Of a stretch of DNA of 64,000 nucleotides, positions 12,011 through 22,690 are shown in pieces. Each line of letters starts with the position of its first letter. Position 1 is the first letter of the stretch. This stretch comes from Dasysyrphus tricinctus (taxonomy: Eukaryota; Arthropoda; Insecta; Diptera; Syrphidae): assembly GCA_963921185.1 (NCBI GenBank), contig OY992531.1, positions 153,308,171-153,372,170 on the forward strand, written 5' to 3'. The notes beneath the pieces are model-generated. The model saw only the letters and a list, made by a program, of their open reading frames with translations. It did no database searches and was not told where the DNA came from. A program made the position numbers and the translations under genes.

Positions 12011-12480
12011 TTTGAATGCACTCACTGATAACGAAAAAGCGGTACAAAGAGAAATACCGGGAAAGGAAAACTTTATCTCGTCAATCACGCGATGAGGACA
12101 AAGCTGTTGTCAAACCTGATTCTTCAGTTCTGGCTTTCAATTTTAATTTGCAGGCAATATTAAATAGATATGCCAAAAGGTCCTTGTGGACAAGTATTTT
12201 ACTTAAGAAAATATTGGCGGTCTCTAACTTTACAGTTTATAACGCAGATGGAAACTGGGCACTGCTATCTATGGGACGAAACACAAGGGAAAACGGGAAA
12301 TATGTAGATCTCCTCTTGTGTTTACAAATATGTTTTCTCACAAAATAACATTTCTTCGGTAAGAACGACGATAGCCGGATGTGGAGGGCAGCAAAAAAAA
12401 ATGTTCCCGCATAAGTCCTTGAAGAATGGACGCAAATCATAAGACGGGCGTAATTCTCCAAAACATTTTAAAGTCCATAT
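12010..12480 (+). pseudogene. Decayed transposon-associated protein (YLWDETQGK family)
   Basis: Reading with frame changes gives FNLQAILN (about 12142), then PKGPCGQVFYLRK (about 12173-12212), GHCYLWDETQGK (about 12258-12293) and SCVYKYV (about 12312). This order resembles an insect-wide repetitive protein family (FDLQxVL ... G ... FYxRKLxVYN ... CYLWDExxxxRG ... SCVYKY) that I associate with transposons but cannot name with certainty. At least three frame changes and two stops make it inactive. The N-terminus (TDNEKAVQRE-like, about 12025) may belong to it. Confidence 0.6.
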
Positions 12481-12611
12481 CCATACACAACTGTTTGACT
12501 ATTTTTTTGATTTCAATTATTGGGTTTGATTTCCTGGGGTTACCAGGAGCAATTCAACTATTTAGATGAAACCTTCTCAGTAACGGAAGTTTCCTAGGTA
12601 TATATAAATAT

Positions 12612-12862
12612 AAATTGGGTGGCGCAACAGCTCGTGGAAAACCAAGGTGTCTACTGACTTACAACTCTCAACCATTCCTGTGTGCGTGTTGTTGGCAGGG
12701 GACCTACAGTTTTTTGCCTAGTCCGATCGGCAACATGAGAAGCACTTTTTCATGACAAGTATACTCATGGAGGATTTGTCAGTTCAGCGCAAGGAGTACC
12801 TCGGAAAAAACATTTGTTTTTAGGTGGTATGACAGTCCAACGCACTAATCATTATGCCACGA
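12612..12862 (-). repeat. tRNA-derived SINE candidate
   Basis: On the minus strand, starting near 12862, the sequence CGTGGCATAATGATTAGTGC resembles a polymerase III box A region, followed by GTTGGACTGTCATACC. The body ends at about 12612 in GTTGCGCCACCC followed by an AT-rich tail (ATTTATATTTATATATA). The family (body with GACTTACAACTCTCAACCATTCC) is familiar from fly genomes. Box B is weak here, probably because of an internal deletion. Confidence 0.6.
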
Positions 12863-13881
12863 GGTACTACCGGAAATTTCCTATAAAGCTTCCCAAAAAA
12901 GGTCGCCGCTCTTCAAATATTCTAGGCAAGCGTGTCTACTTGCTGCAAGTACTTTTCGGGTCGTCACATCAGGCAAGATTTACTTGCAGCAATCATTTTA
13001 CTTGCTGCAAGTACTTTACTTGCACGGTGTGACGGCACCTTAATTGTGTTTATTTTCCAACTGAAGAAACAGATTCGACCCCAATGCAATGGAATCAGTT
13101 AACAAATTGTTATGCTTACAGCAATAATGATTTACAAGAATTGGCTGATCTTCTCAACCTTTGGAATTTGAGTGATCTTTATGATTTCTTTGTGGGTAAG
13201 GAAGATCTATTAAATTAACCATCACATGTTCTGCCATTATTTTTCTGTATGTTTCTTCTTTAATATCAAATAAATTCCCTTTCATATAGAGCAACACCTT
13301 TACGTGGGACTTTTAAAACACTTATCACAATATATGGCGCAGAACATATTCAACGCTACCAATGTCCCATTGGTGTTCGTGTTGAATTTTATTTTCAATG
13401 GTCAAAATGGATTAAAAATATCAGTCAATGTGTTCCCGTTCAATCTTCGTTAAATGAAACTGAGAATTTTTAATCCCATGGAGAACCTCTATCAAATGAA
13501 AAACCAGAAAATAAAAACCCAAAATCAAAAGAAAAATCAAAATCAAATGAAATTAATGCTGTATCAAAATCATTTTATCAAAAACCAATCAATTTATATG
13601 ATGTGCTCAAATCGAATTCATACTGAAATAAGGTCATGGACACTCTTCAAAGTACAGAAAAACCTCAATTAAACGAGAACCTTCGCAAAATTCTCTGCGA
13701 ATCAATTTTGCAGTACTGCATTGAACGAAACTACGATTTGACTAGAAATGATTGCGCATCTCTTACGGAACAGATTTGCAAAGCATTTCCGGACGAGCTC
13801 GCGGTAAACTCCCACTTCTTCATCAATTCGATTTTATTATTATTATTATCTACATTATTAATAATTTAAAAATACATAATA

Positions 13882-14018
13882 AGGACATTCATGCAAAGTC
13901 GTAAAATTCAAAGTAAACGTAAATCTTTCAACTTTCCATAAAAATTTTAATAGATTTACGCAGTTCACAACTTTTACAATGTTTACGACGACTTAATGCC
14001 TTTTCATATATACCCTTT
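13882..14018. mobile_element. Second copy of the GGGTATTCATGCA MITE
   Basis: Shares CATTCATGCA, AAGTCGT, CCATAAAAATTTTA-AGATTTACG and GTTTACGACGACTT with 3188-3339 but is diverged at both ends. It lies in the intron between exons 2 and 3 of the SAM-domain gene. Confidence 0.7.
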
Positions 14019-14033
14019 AGGCTTAAACCACAC

Positions 14034-14135
14034 ACTGAAATACAATTTCAGTGTATTTCATCGATTTTTGATTTGCGTTGTGCCGTGTTCTGTCAATAAA
14101 ATACACTGAAATTGTGATATTCACACACCACACTA
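14034..14135. mobile_element. Small MITE-like palindrome
   Basis: CAATTTCAGTGTATTT (about 14052) pairs with AAATACACTGAAATTG (about 14098), with further pairing of ACCACACAC and GTGTGTGGT-like ends. Located in the same intron as the previous MITE. Confidence 0.6.
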
Positions 14136-14609
14136 AAATAATTTGGATCAGCCTTTAATAACATGAGAATTAAAAAAAAAACTGTATTATTTTCTTCAGT
14201 CATATTATTTCATTGAACGAAAGGGAACATCGCCTCTCGGCAAACTGTATAATAAATACCGCAACTGGAAAAATTGTCTCAATCGGAAAGCCAACATTAC
14301 TGGTCCTTTGCCCAAAAAGGCAAAACATGATCCGTGCGTTCGTTCGTACGACGAAAAGATGTTACACTGGACTGCTTGCGCTGGTACACGCATGAATCAC
14401 ATACAAAATCTTGAAAAACTATCAAAGCAAATAATTGACATTTGGCCCGAGTACAAATCTCCAGACGGTTTTCGTTTGGTAAGCCATATAAACTATACAT
14501 TTATGCAATACATTCTTGGTTATACTCATTTCATAGATACCTAGATATAAGTAGATAGAAAGATAGATATTAGATATTAGCTATGGCTAATCTCAATGAA
14601 TTTGCGATT

Positions 14610-14760
14610 TGCTAATTAATATTATTTTCCCAAAATACATCAATAAATTAAAAATATCGAACGATATTGATTTGTTCAACAAACTTGTTGAACAAAGAAA
14701 AAAAGAGTGTGCGTACTTATGTACACGCGCTAGAAGTAAAACTTCTTTCACGACAACAGG
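14610..14760 (+). CDS. Candidate fourth exon of the SAM-domain gene
   Basis: The open segment IIFPKYINKLKISNDIDLF followed by NKLVEQRKKECAYL (about 14618-14720) looks like globular coding sequence and could continue the protein after exon 3. It would end at an AG|GCAAGT donor (14761), a known GC-AG donor type. No good acceptor is visible upstream, so the call is weak. Alternatively it is unrelated. Confidence 0.3.
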
Positions 14761-14805
14761 GCAAGTATTTTACAATTCCTACCACTTAGAGCACTTAATT
14801 TGAAA

Positions 14806-15945
14806 AACAACCGTTTTAACAACCCAAATCACTCAAGTTGTTTTCAAATGACAGCGTTTTGTATATAACACTACAAGAAATCGTAAGATTTTTTGGAAAT
14901 TTTTGTAACTTTTATGTTCAAAATATTTTACTTAATTTTATTGATTGAAGCATTCGTCAATAATAAACTTTTAAAAACCATTTCTAGTTGTAACGAAATT
15001 TTCTATAAATTTAATATTACAAAATTCATTAGTTTCTTGAAAAATTACAAAATTAATTTTAAAGGAATTGAAAATTTTTTCAGAAGCACTTCGAGGACTT
15101 ATTTGGAAACTCAGAACCGTTTTAATAATCCTTATGAAGTACGTTATTTGAAATGACAGCGCTTTGTACATAGAACTTGCAATAATCCTGCAACGAGACA
15201 TGGATTCAAATTTCTGATAGTTTTGTGTATAATAAGTTTCATTATTAATTTTGTATGCCAATGCTCGGATTTTGGCAGTTGCCAATGCGTTAATTTTTTT
15301 CTTTTCTGAACCTTCGCCCTGTAGCTTTTTTAACAACCTATATTCCACCTCCACTGAGCATGAACTAAATATTAAACTCGCAAAATAAAATATATATATA
15401 TGTCACTATTTGAACATGGATTTTTATTGTCGCATTAATTTTAATTCCTAAGAATCCTCAAAATCCGAGAGTAGTAACTGCACAGTGAAGACGAAAAAAT
15501 ATGCAAAACACCCCGTACAAGAATCTCCTAATTTAATTAAATCTATAAAAAAAAGAAATAACATACAAATATATGTATGCCAAAAATTTTCGGATTTTGG
15601 CAGCTTCCAATCCGATAAATTTTTTTTCTGAACCTTCTCCCTGTAGCTTTTTTTCCTTATCTATATTCTGCCTCCACTAGACATGAACAAAATATCAAAC
15701 TTGGAAACTAAAATATATGCTTAAGTCACTATTTGAACATGAATTTCTGTGGTAGTACTATTTTTTTTTTCTCAAAATCCGACCGATGAAATCATATGCA
15801 AAACACCCCGTGTATAAATCTTCAAAATTAATAAAATCTAAAAAATACACGAATATCAAAAAAATATTCGGATCTTGGCAGCTACCAATGCGTGGTTTTC
15901 TTTTCTGAACACTCTCCCTCTAGCTTTTTACTTGCGATTATAGGT
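14806..15945. repeat. Tandem array, about 0.3 kb unit, interrupted
   Basis: Shared blocks recur: CCGTTTTAA...AAATGACAGCG at 14806 and 15116; CGGATTTTGGCAG with TTTTCTGAAC-TTC-CCCT-TAGC at 15268, 15595 and 15868; ATGAACaaaATaTcAAACT-G-AAA at 15360 and 15683; ATGCAAAACACCCCGT at 15500 and 15797. The third unit stops at about 15945 and its continuation (ACATGAACAAAATTTTAAAC, then ATGCAAAACACCC) is found at 23747-23930, after the nested elements. Confidence 0.8.
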
Positions 15946-17000
15946 ACTATAAGGCAAGTTTTGGATTCGTGCAAAAAAAAAATGTTAGATAACAATCAAA
16001 CTAATACAGTCCCTGTAGTGAAGTCCCGTAGAAATTTCCGTACTGATTTATCTAACCGCCAGAATCGATTAAAGTATATATAAGAGAGTCAGAAAAACTT
16101 GGGTAGACATCACCGTTTTCTGGACGGGGTTTTTTAGACGCCATTTTGCAAAATGGCCGACAAATAGTAGTATAATTTGTATGGGAGAACGGAAAAATCT
16201 CCATAAAAACTAAACCACTAAACCGATTTTGATGAAATGATCAGACATGATAAAAAACAAGATGAGAAGCCAACATAATTAATTTCCGCCCACTACCACG
16301 CCCCTTTTTCTGAAAAAGTAATATTATTCGTCAAAATTAATACAAATTGGGATGTTGCTTTGGTTAAACTTATACAAATATTTTTGGTATGGAATATAAG
16401 CTGTAAAATTATTATTTTATTTATTATTATTTTGTGACTTGTATGGAGTTCGTTTTAGTAAGATAAAATCTAAACCACTTCACCCAGTGTAATGAAATTT
16501 TCACATATGATAGCGAACAGTACAGGGAATGATTGCATACAATTTCCGCCCATTGACACGCCCACAAAAGCCCATCTCATCACTCTTCCTCATTAGCTGC
16601 TAAAAGCCGAAGGAAATGATATCAATTAAGATGCTTTTTGAAGTTTCCTGATTGATATTTACTAAAGAAAATCTGTTCTTTTTGATTATTAGTAAAAAAA
16701 AATTAAAAATTATAAAATACAATTACATATATTTGCACATCATTTGTATACACATCTATCTCGTACATTGCTCACCACATTTGCAGTACTCTGTGCATGT
16801 CAAATACTTAAATTTACATTAACACCTTTAAGTAGAACATGTTGTAAAATTGCACGGAATTAATAGTTCAGAAGACATTATGTTAAGACACTGATCGGGC
16901 CTTAGCACACCATTTGCATTTTTGAAGAATCCATAATCTGTCAACTGCAGGCTTGAATCTGGAAAATAGCTCTGTGATAGGCTTAAGCATTCCCTTAAAA

Positions 17001-17830
17001 CAAAAAAGCATTAAAACAAGAAAACTAAGAGAGTTGACTTTGACATTGACCAGTCACTTAACGAATGTGAAAGAGAAAGACAAAAAATTATAGATCCAAT
17101 CGAACTGATAAATATCAAACAGGAGATGCGTATTCCTAGACAGATGGATAGATTCAGGTCTTCAGGTAAAAACAAAGAGATGCTCCAATTAGCTGCTGCT
17201 TCTAGCTTCATTGAGAAGGTAAAAGTGACTGACTTCACTACAGCTCTAAGTGGAACCCTCACAGGTGACAATGATAGCAGGGATGCATTTATAATAAATA
17301 ACAATAACAAAGAACAAATAAAGAAGTTTAAGTGAGCTCTACTCCATATATTGCGTTTCGCCCAGGTACAACAGTTGGGCTCATCAGTTAGATGCTGTTG
17401 TACCTGGGCGAAACGCAATATATGGAGTAGAGCTCACTTAAACTTCTTTATTTGAACATAATTCATTCGCTCCACTAAACCAGAAGAATATTATTTTTAA
17501 TTTTCTTTAAAATCATAATTAATAACAAAGAACTTCAAACGTGCTCGGACCTTCAAACCTTTGTTGATGAAGCAGATAGCAGAATTATAATCCAACTGTT
17601 CAATGCCGTCCAGTCATGCATAAAATGCCTTATAGTGTTATCAAATGACACTGATGTCGTTGTTCTCATCCTTCGATATATTCGAACTATTCAGTGAGAA
17701 TTGTGGATCAAAGTGGAAGTGGGTGATAAAATGCGCTATGTGCCTCTACACACTCTTGGGGAACAACTGGGAGCTGCACTTAACAACAATTTAATTAAGG
17801 CCCACATACTAACAGGGGTCAATTCTCGAT
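17001..17830 (+). pseudogene. PIN/FEN-like nuclease-domain protein remnant in element A
   Basis: The frame runs through MRIPRQMDRFRSSGKNKEML and LQLAAASSFIEKVKVTDF to IINNNNKE at 17315, is interrupted by a 205-bp insertion, and resumes in the same frame at 17534 with TFVDEADSRIIIQLF, VLSNDTDVVVL (about 17640-17670) and HTLGEQLGAAL. The series EAD...VLSxDTDVVVL...LTG is the acidic-residue pattern of PIN/FEN-type nuclease domains often found in uncharacterised transposon-linked insect and cnidarian proteins. A TGA at about 17697 and loss of sequence after LTGV (MITE insertion at 17815) inactivate it. Family assignment is inference from motif order. Confidence 0.55.
17316..17520. mobile_element. 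205-bp insertion with perfect 59-bp hairpin arms and 13-bp target duplication
   Basis: AATAACAAAGAAC occurs at 17303-17315 and again at 17521-17533, exactly bordering the insert. Inside, 17316-17374 and 17395-17453 are perfect reverse complements (59 of 59), separated by a 20-nt loop, and are followed by 67 bp of AT-rich sequence. Removing the insert and one repeat restores an open frame across the junction. No transposase or known family is recognised. Confidence 0.9.
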
Positions 17831-18165
17831 CCGTGAAGTGATAGATATGATGATCACTCGAAGTGTTAAAAAAATGAAAACAAATGTTTTCATATGATGA
17901 TTCTTTATCACAATCAATTCATTCTGCGAAAACCTGTGAAAAGAAAAATGATAAACAGAAACAAATTGTGCTCATTTGATACACCCAAGTCGCCATCTTG
18001 GTAGCAAGTGGTAGCATTTTTCATGTTAGTACTTTTTAGTACTCACTTTTACAGCTGTTTTTCATAACGAGTTCGGGAATCGACTTGCGCGTGTTTGTGA
18101 AGTGATAAAATTATAAATCTCTGATGATAACTTTGTTTTCATTTCACAGGTCAAGAAATGACCCC
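17815..18165. mobile_element. MITE with GGGGTCA ends
   Basis: GGGGTCAATTCTCGATCCGT at 17815 pairs imperfectly with the end ACAGGTCAAGAAATGACCCC (about 18146-18165). Inner sequence is AT-rich without coding potential. It interrupts the protein frame of element A just after its LTG motif. Confidence 0.7.
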
Positions 18166-19079
18166 CTGAACTATTAATTAAAAGTGTAAATTAAAGGTGT
18201 AAATGTTAAGTATTTGACATGCACAGAGTATTGCAAACGTGGTTAGCAATATACGAGATGAATGTGTATACAAATTATGTGCAAATTTATGTAATTGTAT
18301 TTCTTGTAATTTTTTAATATTGTTTACTAAAAATCAAAAATAATATATTTTCTTTAGTCAATATCAATCAGGAAACTTCAAAAAGCATCTTAATTGATAT
18401 CATTTCCTTCGGTTTTTAGCAGCTAATGAGGAAGAGTGATGAGATGGGGTTTTGTAGGCGTGTCAATGGGCGAAAATTGTATACAATCCTATACTGTTCG
18501 CTATCATGTGTGAAAATTTCATTACATTGGGTGAAGTGGTTTAGATTTTATCTTACTAAAACAAACTCCATACAAGTCACAAAATAATAAACGCCCACAA
18601 AATAGGCGTGGTAGGAACTTTTTACAGCTTATATTCCATACCAAAAATATTTTTATAAGTTTAACTAAAGCAACATCCGTATTTGTATTACTTTTTACGA
18701 ATAATAAAACATTTTCAAAAAAGGGGGCGTGGCAGTGGGCGGAAATGAATTATATTGTTTTCTCATCTTGTTTTTAATCATGTCTGATCATTTCATCAAA
18801 ATCGGCTTAGTGGTTTAGTTTTTATGGAGATTTTTCCGTTCTTCCATACAAATTATACTACTATTTGTCGGCCATTTTGGAAAATGGCATCTAAAAAACC
18901 CCGTCCAGAAAACGGTGATGTCTACCCAAGTTTTTCTGACTCTCCTATATGTACTTAAATCGATTCCGGCGGTTAGATAAATCAGTACGGAAATTTTTAC
19001 GGGACTTCACTACAGGGACAGGAGTAAACATGATATTACGATGATAGAGGACACGAAAAAAGTGGTTGGCACAATTCTG

Positions 19080-20200
19080 TCTGTCTGTCTGTTCGACTAC
19101 AGCCTAAACGGCTTGATCGATTTTCTTCAAACTTGGTACATAGTGGTTTTTGGTGATTCCGCCGACAAGTTTTTTTCATTTTTTTTTTAGAACCAAAAAT
19201 AACGGTACCTGCCATACAATTTTTTTTATCAATTTTAAATAATCGTTTTTTTCTCAAAAACGGCTCGACAACTTTTCTTTAAAAAAATTCAATAAATTTA
19301 TTTTAGTAAAATCTTCCTTTGGGTGAAAAACCATTTTTCAAAAATGGTTATTAATGGTACCTCCAAAGGAACCATTTTTTTAATTTTTGATTTTCTTCAA
19401 AACAGTACGACCTATTTCAATTATTTTTTTTATACAGAAGCTTCCAAAAAATATAAATAGTTTTGTGTAACAAAATTTTTGAAAAAATATTTTTTGGATT
19501 TCTAAGAAATGTTTCAAAATTTTTTTTGGAAAATCAAATATTTCGAAAACGACATGATCGATTTTTTTGAAACTCGATACTTATGAGTTTTTTAGTACTT
19601 TCTAAAATATTTTTAGAAAAAATTTTACATTTATGAAAAAATAACGGTACCTGCCATACAAAAGTAAAAAAACCGCAAAGGAAAATATTTTTTTTTCTCA
19701 AAAACGACTCCTACGATTTTGATTAAACTTTTTTCATATACTAAAATGAGTACGATCTACTACCAAAAATTATAAAATTTTACACTTTGCAACTATTAAT
19801 AGTACCTGTCATAGAACGTATTTTTTTATTTTGAGTTTCTCATTATGTGCTTAACGGATTTAAATGATTTTTTTTATATACAAATTTCAGATAAGATTTA
19901 ATAATATTGCATATCAAAATTTTCAAAAAAAACGTTTTTGGATTTTTAAAAAAAGTTTCAAATTTTTTTTTTGAAAATTCGATATCTTGAAAATGGGTTG
20001 ACAATTTTTTTTTCAAATTTTGTTTTTATATACACATAAATATATACTTCAGATTTGCATACCAAAATTTGTTCTTAAAAATGTTGTAAGAATTTTATAT
20101 ATAAAAAATTAATTTTTTAAAAAACCGCTCAAACGATTTTAAATATTTTTTTCCCATACAATCATATTCAATCAAGAATTAAGATGGCATTCTTTTTTTT
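19080..20200. repeat. Degenerate tandem repeat, about 146 bp unit, about eight units
   Basis: An element of the form AAAACGGCTcgAC.A.TTT recurs at about 19107, 19257, 19399, 19548, 19700, 19851, 19990 and 20121 (spacing 131-152 bp). A second landmark, ACGGTACCTGCCATA or a variant, recurs at about 19201, 19353, 19649 and 19802. The array starts with CTGTCTGTCTGT (about 19078). Units are strongly diverged and there is no open frame. Confidence 0.7.
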
Positions 20201-20841
20201 CACCTCAAACTGTCAAAAGAGCTGGTTTAACCAATTTAAATGTCGTAATTCATGCTTCTCTATACATTTTTCTCTCATAATTTCAATGTTTTTATATACA
20301 AATTTCTTAAATCCGCAGTGTCTTGAACATAAGAGCAAGTACGTGCGACCCAGTCGTGCATTTTATTTTCATATGTATTCCGCCTACATAGTCCAGTAAA
20401 TAGAGAGGTTTTACCCTACAAAAGGTCGGGTAGTTCTAAATTTTTGATATGTTATATGGTATGGTTAAAAGATGAAAATTCCAAAATTCCACAACCACGC
20501 CCCCTCCGCCCCCTTCAAAATTCTGGAAAAACAACAAAAAATTGGCACTTTTTTCGGTTTTTTACTTATAACTTCTTTCCGGTATATTTTTACGGAAAAA
20601 GTATATAGAAACTTTGTAGAAAATAAAATTTTCTACAAATATGATCCAGTAAATATTTTTGTACAACCACTACAATCAGCGCTATGGAGCTCCCAAAAAA
20701 GGTTAAAATTTCGTATTTTGTAAGATTTTCAGTTTATTCCCTCTTTACAGCACAATAACTCCTTAACCGTCAAGCTTAGGGCAAAATTTGTCATAATCAA
20801 TCTTGTAGATAATTTAATTGGCTACCAATTTTATGTAACTA

Positions 20842-21035
20842 CAGTCGACGTCCTCTTAGTCGAACTCCCCCTAAGTCGAATTTCCCTCTAACAAGAATTT
20901 TTCACCATGTTGGTTGTATACACCTCTCAAATTTCCAAACTTATTTATTTCTCTCTAAATCAACCTTTTGCAAAACTCTTTAACTTGAAATAATTTTGAT
21001 ATCCCGTGAGAATTCAGTTTAGAGGGAGTCGACTG
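20842..21035. mobile_element. pogo/Tigger-like MITE, left arm of element B
   Basis: CAGTCGACGTCCTCTTAGTC and the end GAGGGAGTCGACTG are inverted terminal repeats flanked by TA on both sides (20840-20841 and 21036-21037). The AGTCGAAC-type repeats resemble pogo/Tigger termini. Confidence 0.7.
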
Positions 21036-21065
21036 TATTTTCATTTTGTGACCAATACAATTGGT

Positions 21066-22090
21066 TTACACTGACTACACAGTCCCACTGCTGAATTTCG
21101 ATAAAAACTTTGAAGTAACCATACCTTTCCAGATCCACCTGGGCGGATGTGGAATTCTTAGATCAATCAATTCATTTCTACACCGACGGATCAAAGACCG
21201 ACAATGGGGTTGGTGGAGATGTGTTCTCTGATTTTGGTCTCTCATTCCGTTTTCTAATCACTGTAGCGTATTCTAGGCCGAACTTCTAGCGATAAAAGAA
21301 GTACTATCTTGGCACAAGGAAAACACGATATCAACCTTCTCTGATAGCCAAGCTGCTATTAAATCCCTGGACTTTGTCTCTTCAAACTCTAACAGCCCTT
21401 AACTGTTGATCATTTCTGTTGGAGATGCCGCAACAGTTTAATATTCACCTCTGTTGGGTGCCGGGTCATAGTGACATTCCAGGTAAATGTAAAGCTGATG
21501 AGCTCACTAGAAGTGGAGCATTACTACCCATTTTACCTGAAAAGCAAAATATTGGTATGCCCATCGCTACGTATAAGCTTTTGCTGAAGCAAGAAGCCTT
21601 GGAGAGAACAAACATTGGGTGGGACAACATCACTACTTGTTTGGCGACAAAACAAATTTAGCCAAGCCTTGACTTAAAGCGCTCCAAGTGTTTAAAATCT
21701 CTAAGAAGAGTACACATAAACTCTATTGTAGGTGTCATAACGGGGCACTGTTTAAAAGGTAGGCACGCAACGCGGCTTGGCGTACTTTTAAATGATTTTT
21801 ACAGAAGCTGTATAGACGAAGAGAAGGAAGAATCGATTCCTCACCTTCTCTGTAATTGCCCTGCTCTTTCACACAGACTTAGGCTCCTCTTAGGAGGTTA
21901 CTACTATAACGATCCTAGTGATCTGGCAAGCAAAGACATTTACAGTCTTGCACGCTTCATCAGGAGCTCTAAATGGTTTCACGAGTGAGGAAGATTTTTC
22001 AAGATACATGTGGTATCACAACGGGCCAACTTTGGTCTAAGTGTCAGTATTGATCACTGACATCCAGCTCTTCCTAACCTAACCTAACCT
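21066..22090 (+). mobile_element. 5'-truncated LOA-type retrotransposon copy (RNase H to 3' end)
   Basis: Closely matches 50098-51140 of the longer element in this window, starting at CACTGACTACACAG and ending at CCTAACCTAACCT. It is flanked by an exact 12-bp duplication, AATACAATTGGT (21054-21065 and 22091-22102), so it is a genuine 5'-truncated target-primed insertion. The frame still shows the RNase H pieces FYTDGSKTDNGVGG (about 21178), FSDSQAAIKSL (about 21340) and HLCWVPGHSDIPG (about 21446), but with several stops and frame shifts. Confidence 0.92.
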
Positions 22091-22102
22091 AATACAATTG
22101 GT

Positions 22103-22690
22103 AAATTTATGCAAATTTTGTCCACGTTGTTTGTATACGGAGCAAGTCTTGTCTTCCATCCTACTCATTGGAATACAAATTGTAGGTAGTTATGATGAAG
22201 GACATTAAAATGAATGCCAGTAAGAGATCAAAAATTTTTAAAACGACCAACGAACTTCAAGTCGGGACGAAAAAATGCTTTTGGAAACCACTGCTTCTAA
22301 TCTATGTTTGTCAAAAAAGGTTCAACACTCTTCTTACGCTCAAGACACTCCTACTCTCGGTAAGATGAAAATCAGTAATGAAAACTGATACTGGGCTCTT
22401 TCGCAAGTAATACTCGTATTATTTGACTGATTTTTGGAGGAGAAGGCACAAACGTGAGCTCAATGAGCTGTTCAAAGACAATGTAGTCAAAAAAATCAAA
22501 ATACGTCGACTTGGCTAAACTAGATTGTGCGAATGGGAAACAATGCTCCAGCCATTTGATTTTCTGAATCCCAAGTTGAAGGCAATAAGGACGATCAAAC
22601 CTCTGGATCAGAGGGTAAGCCATCACCAGAGCACTTGTGGTTTCGGCCCTTCATGGGTCATCTGAACAACACCCGAATTTTTATAATTTT
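22103..22690. other. Interior of element B, no gene recognised
   Basis: An 84-codon frame on the minus strand at 22372-22626 (with PYCLQLGIQKIKWLEHCF) has ordinary amino acid composition but no motif I can place. It could be cargo of element B. Confidence 0.35.

Larger units (their letters stand above)
13084..14478 (+). pseudogene. SAM-domain (SAMD3-like) gene, 5' exons, with two in-frame stops
   Basis: Three exons join in frame through good splice sites. Exon 1, 13084-13195 (donor G|GTAAG), starts at ATG 13084 and carries the first half of a SAM-like domain (LQELADLLNLWNLSDLYDFF). Exon 2, 13292-13803 (acceptor TATAGAG, donor GCG|GTAAAC), continues it (PIGVRVEF, WSKWIKN) and holds a conserved helical block (RNDCASLTEQICKAFPDEL). 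Exon 3, 14200-14478 (acceptor TTCTTCAG, donor TTG|GTAAGC), contains PLGKLYNKYRN and IWPEYKSPDGFRL. The order SAM domain, FPxE, GKLYxKYRN, WPEYKxPxG is that of SAMD3-like proteins as I remember them; a profile search is needed. TAA at 13471-13473 and TGA at 13624-13626 interrupt exon 2 without any frame change, so the gene is inactive or the assembly has errors. A matching 3' end lies at 32934-33910. Confidence 0.6.
16007..19019. mobile_element. Foldback-like element A, about 0.83 kb inverted arms
   Basis: The left terminus TCCCTGTAGTGAAGTCCCG (about 16008) is the reverse complement of the right terminus ending about 19019. Arms pair over about 16008-16840 and 18190-19019, including the blocks around CTTGGGTAGACATCACCG, CTAAACCACT and TGCATGTCAAATACTTA. 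The interior (16840-18190) holds a decayed protein frame, a 205-bp hairpin insertion and a 0.35 kb MITE. The long arms and small cargo are like foldback-type elements; the superfamily cannot be assigned because no transposase motif is visible and the target duplication is unclear. Confidence 0.8.

Noticed and set aside
12612..12862. True tRNA gene on the minus strand
   Set aside because: Only a box A-like start is present; no cloverleaf, anticodon arm or good box B can be formed, so a SINE is the better reading.
17011..17418. 135-codon minus-strand frame
   Set aside because: Antisense of the PIN/FEN-like frame and running through the hairpin insertion; no motif in that reading.
22078..22090. 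Telomeric CCTAA repeat
   Set aside because: Only two to three units, always at the 3' end of the LOA-type element; not a telomere.
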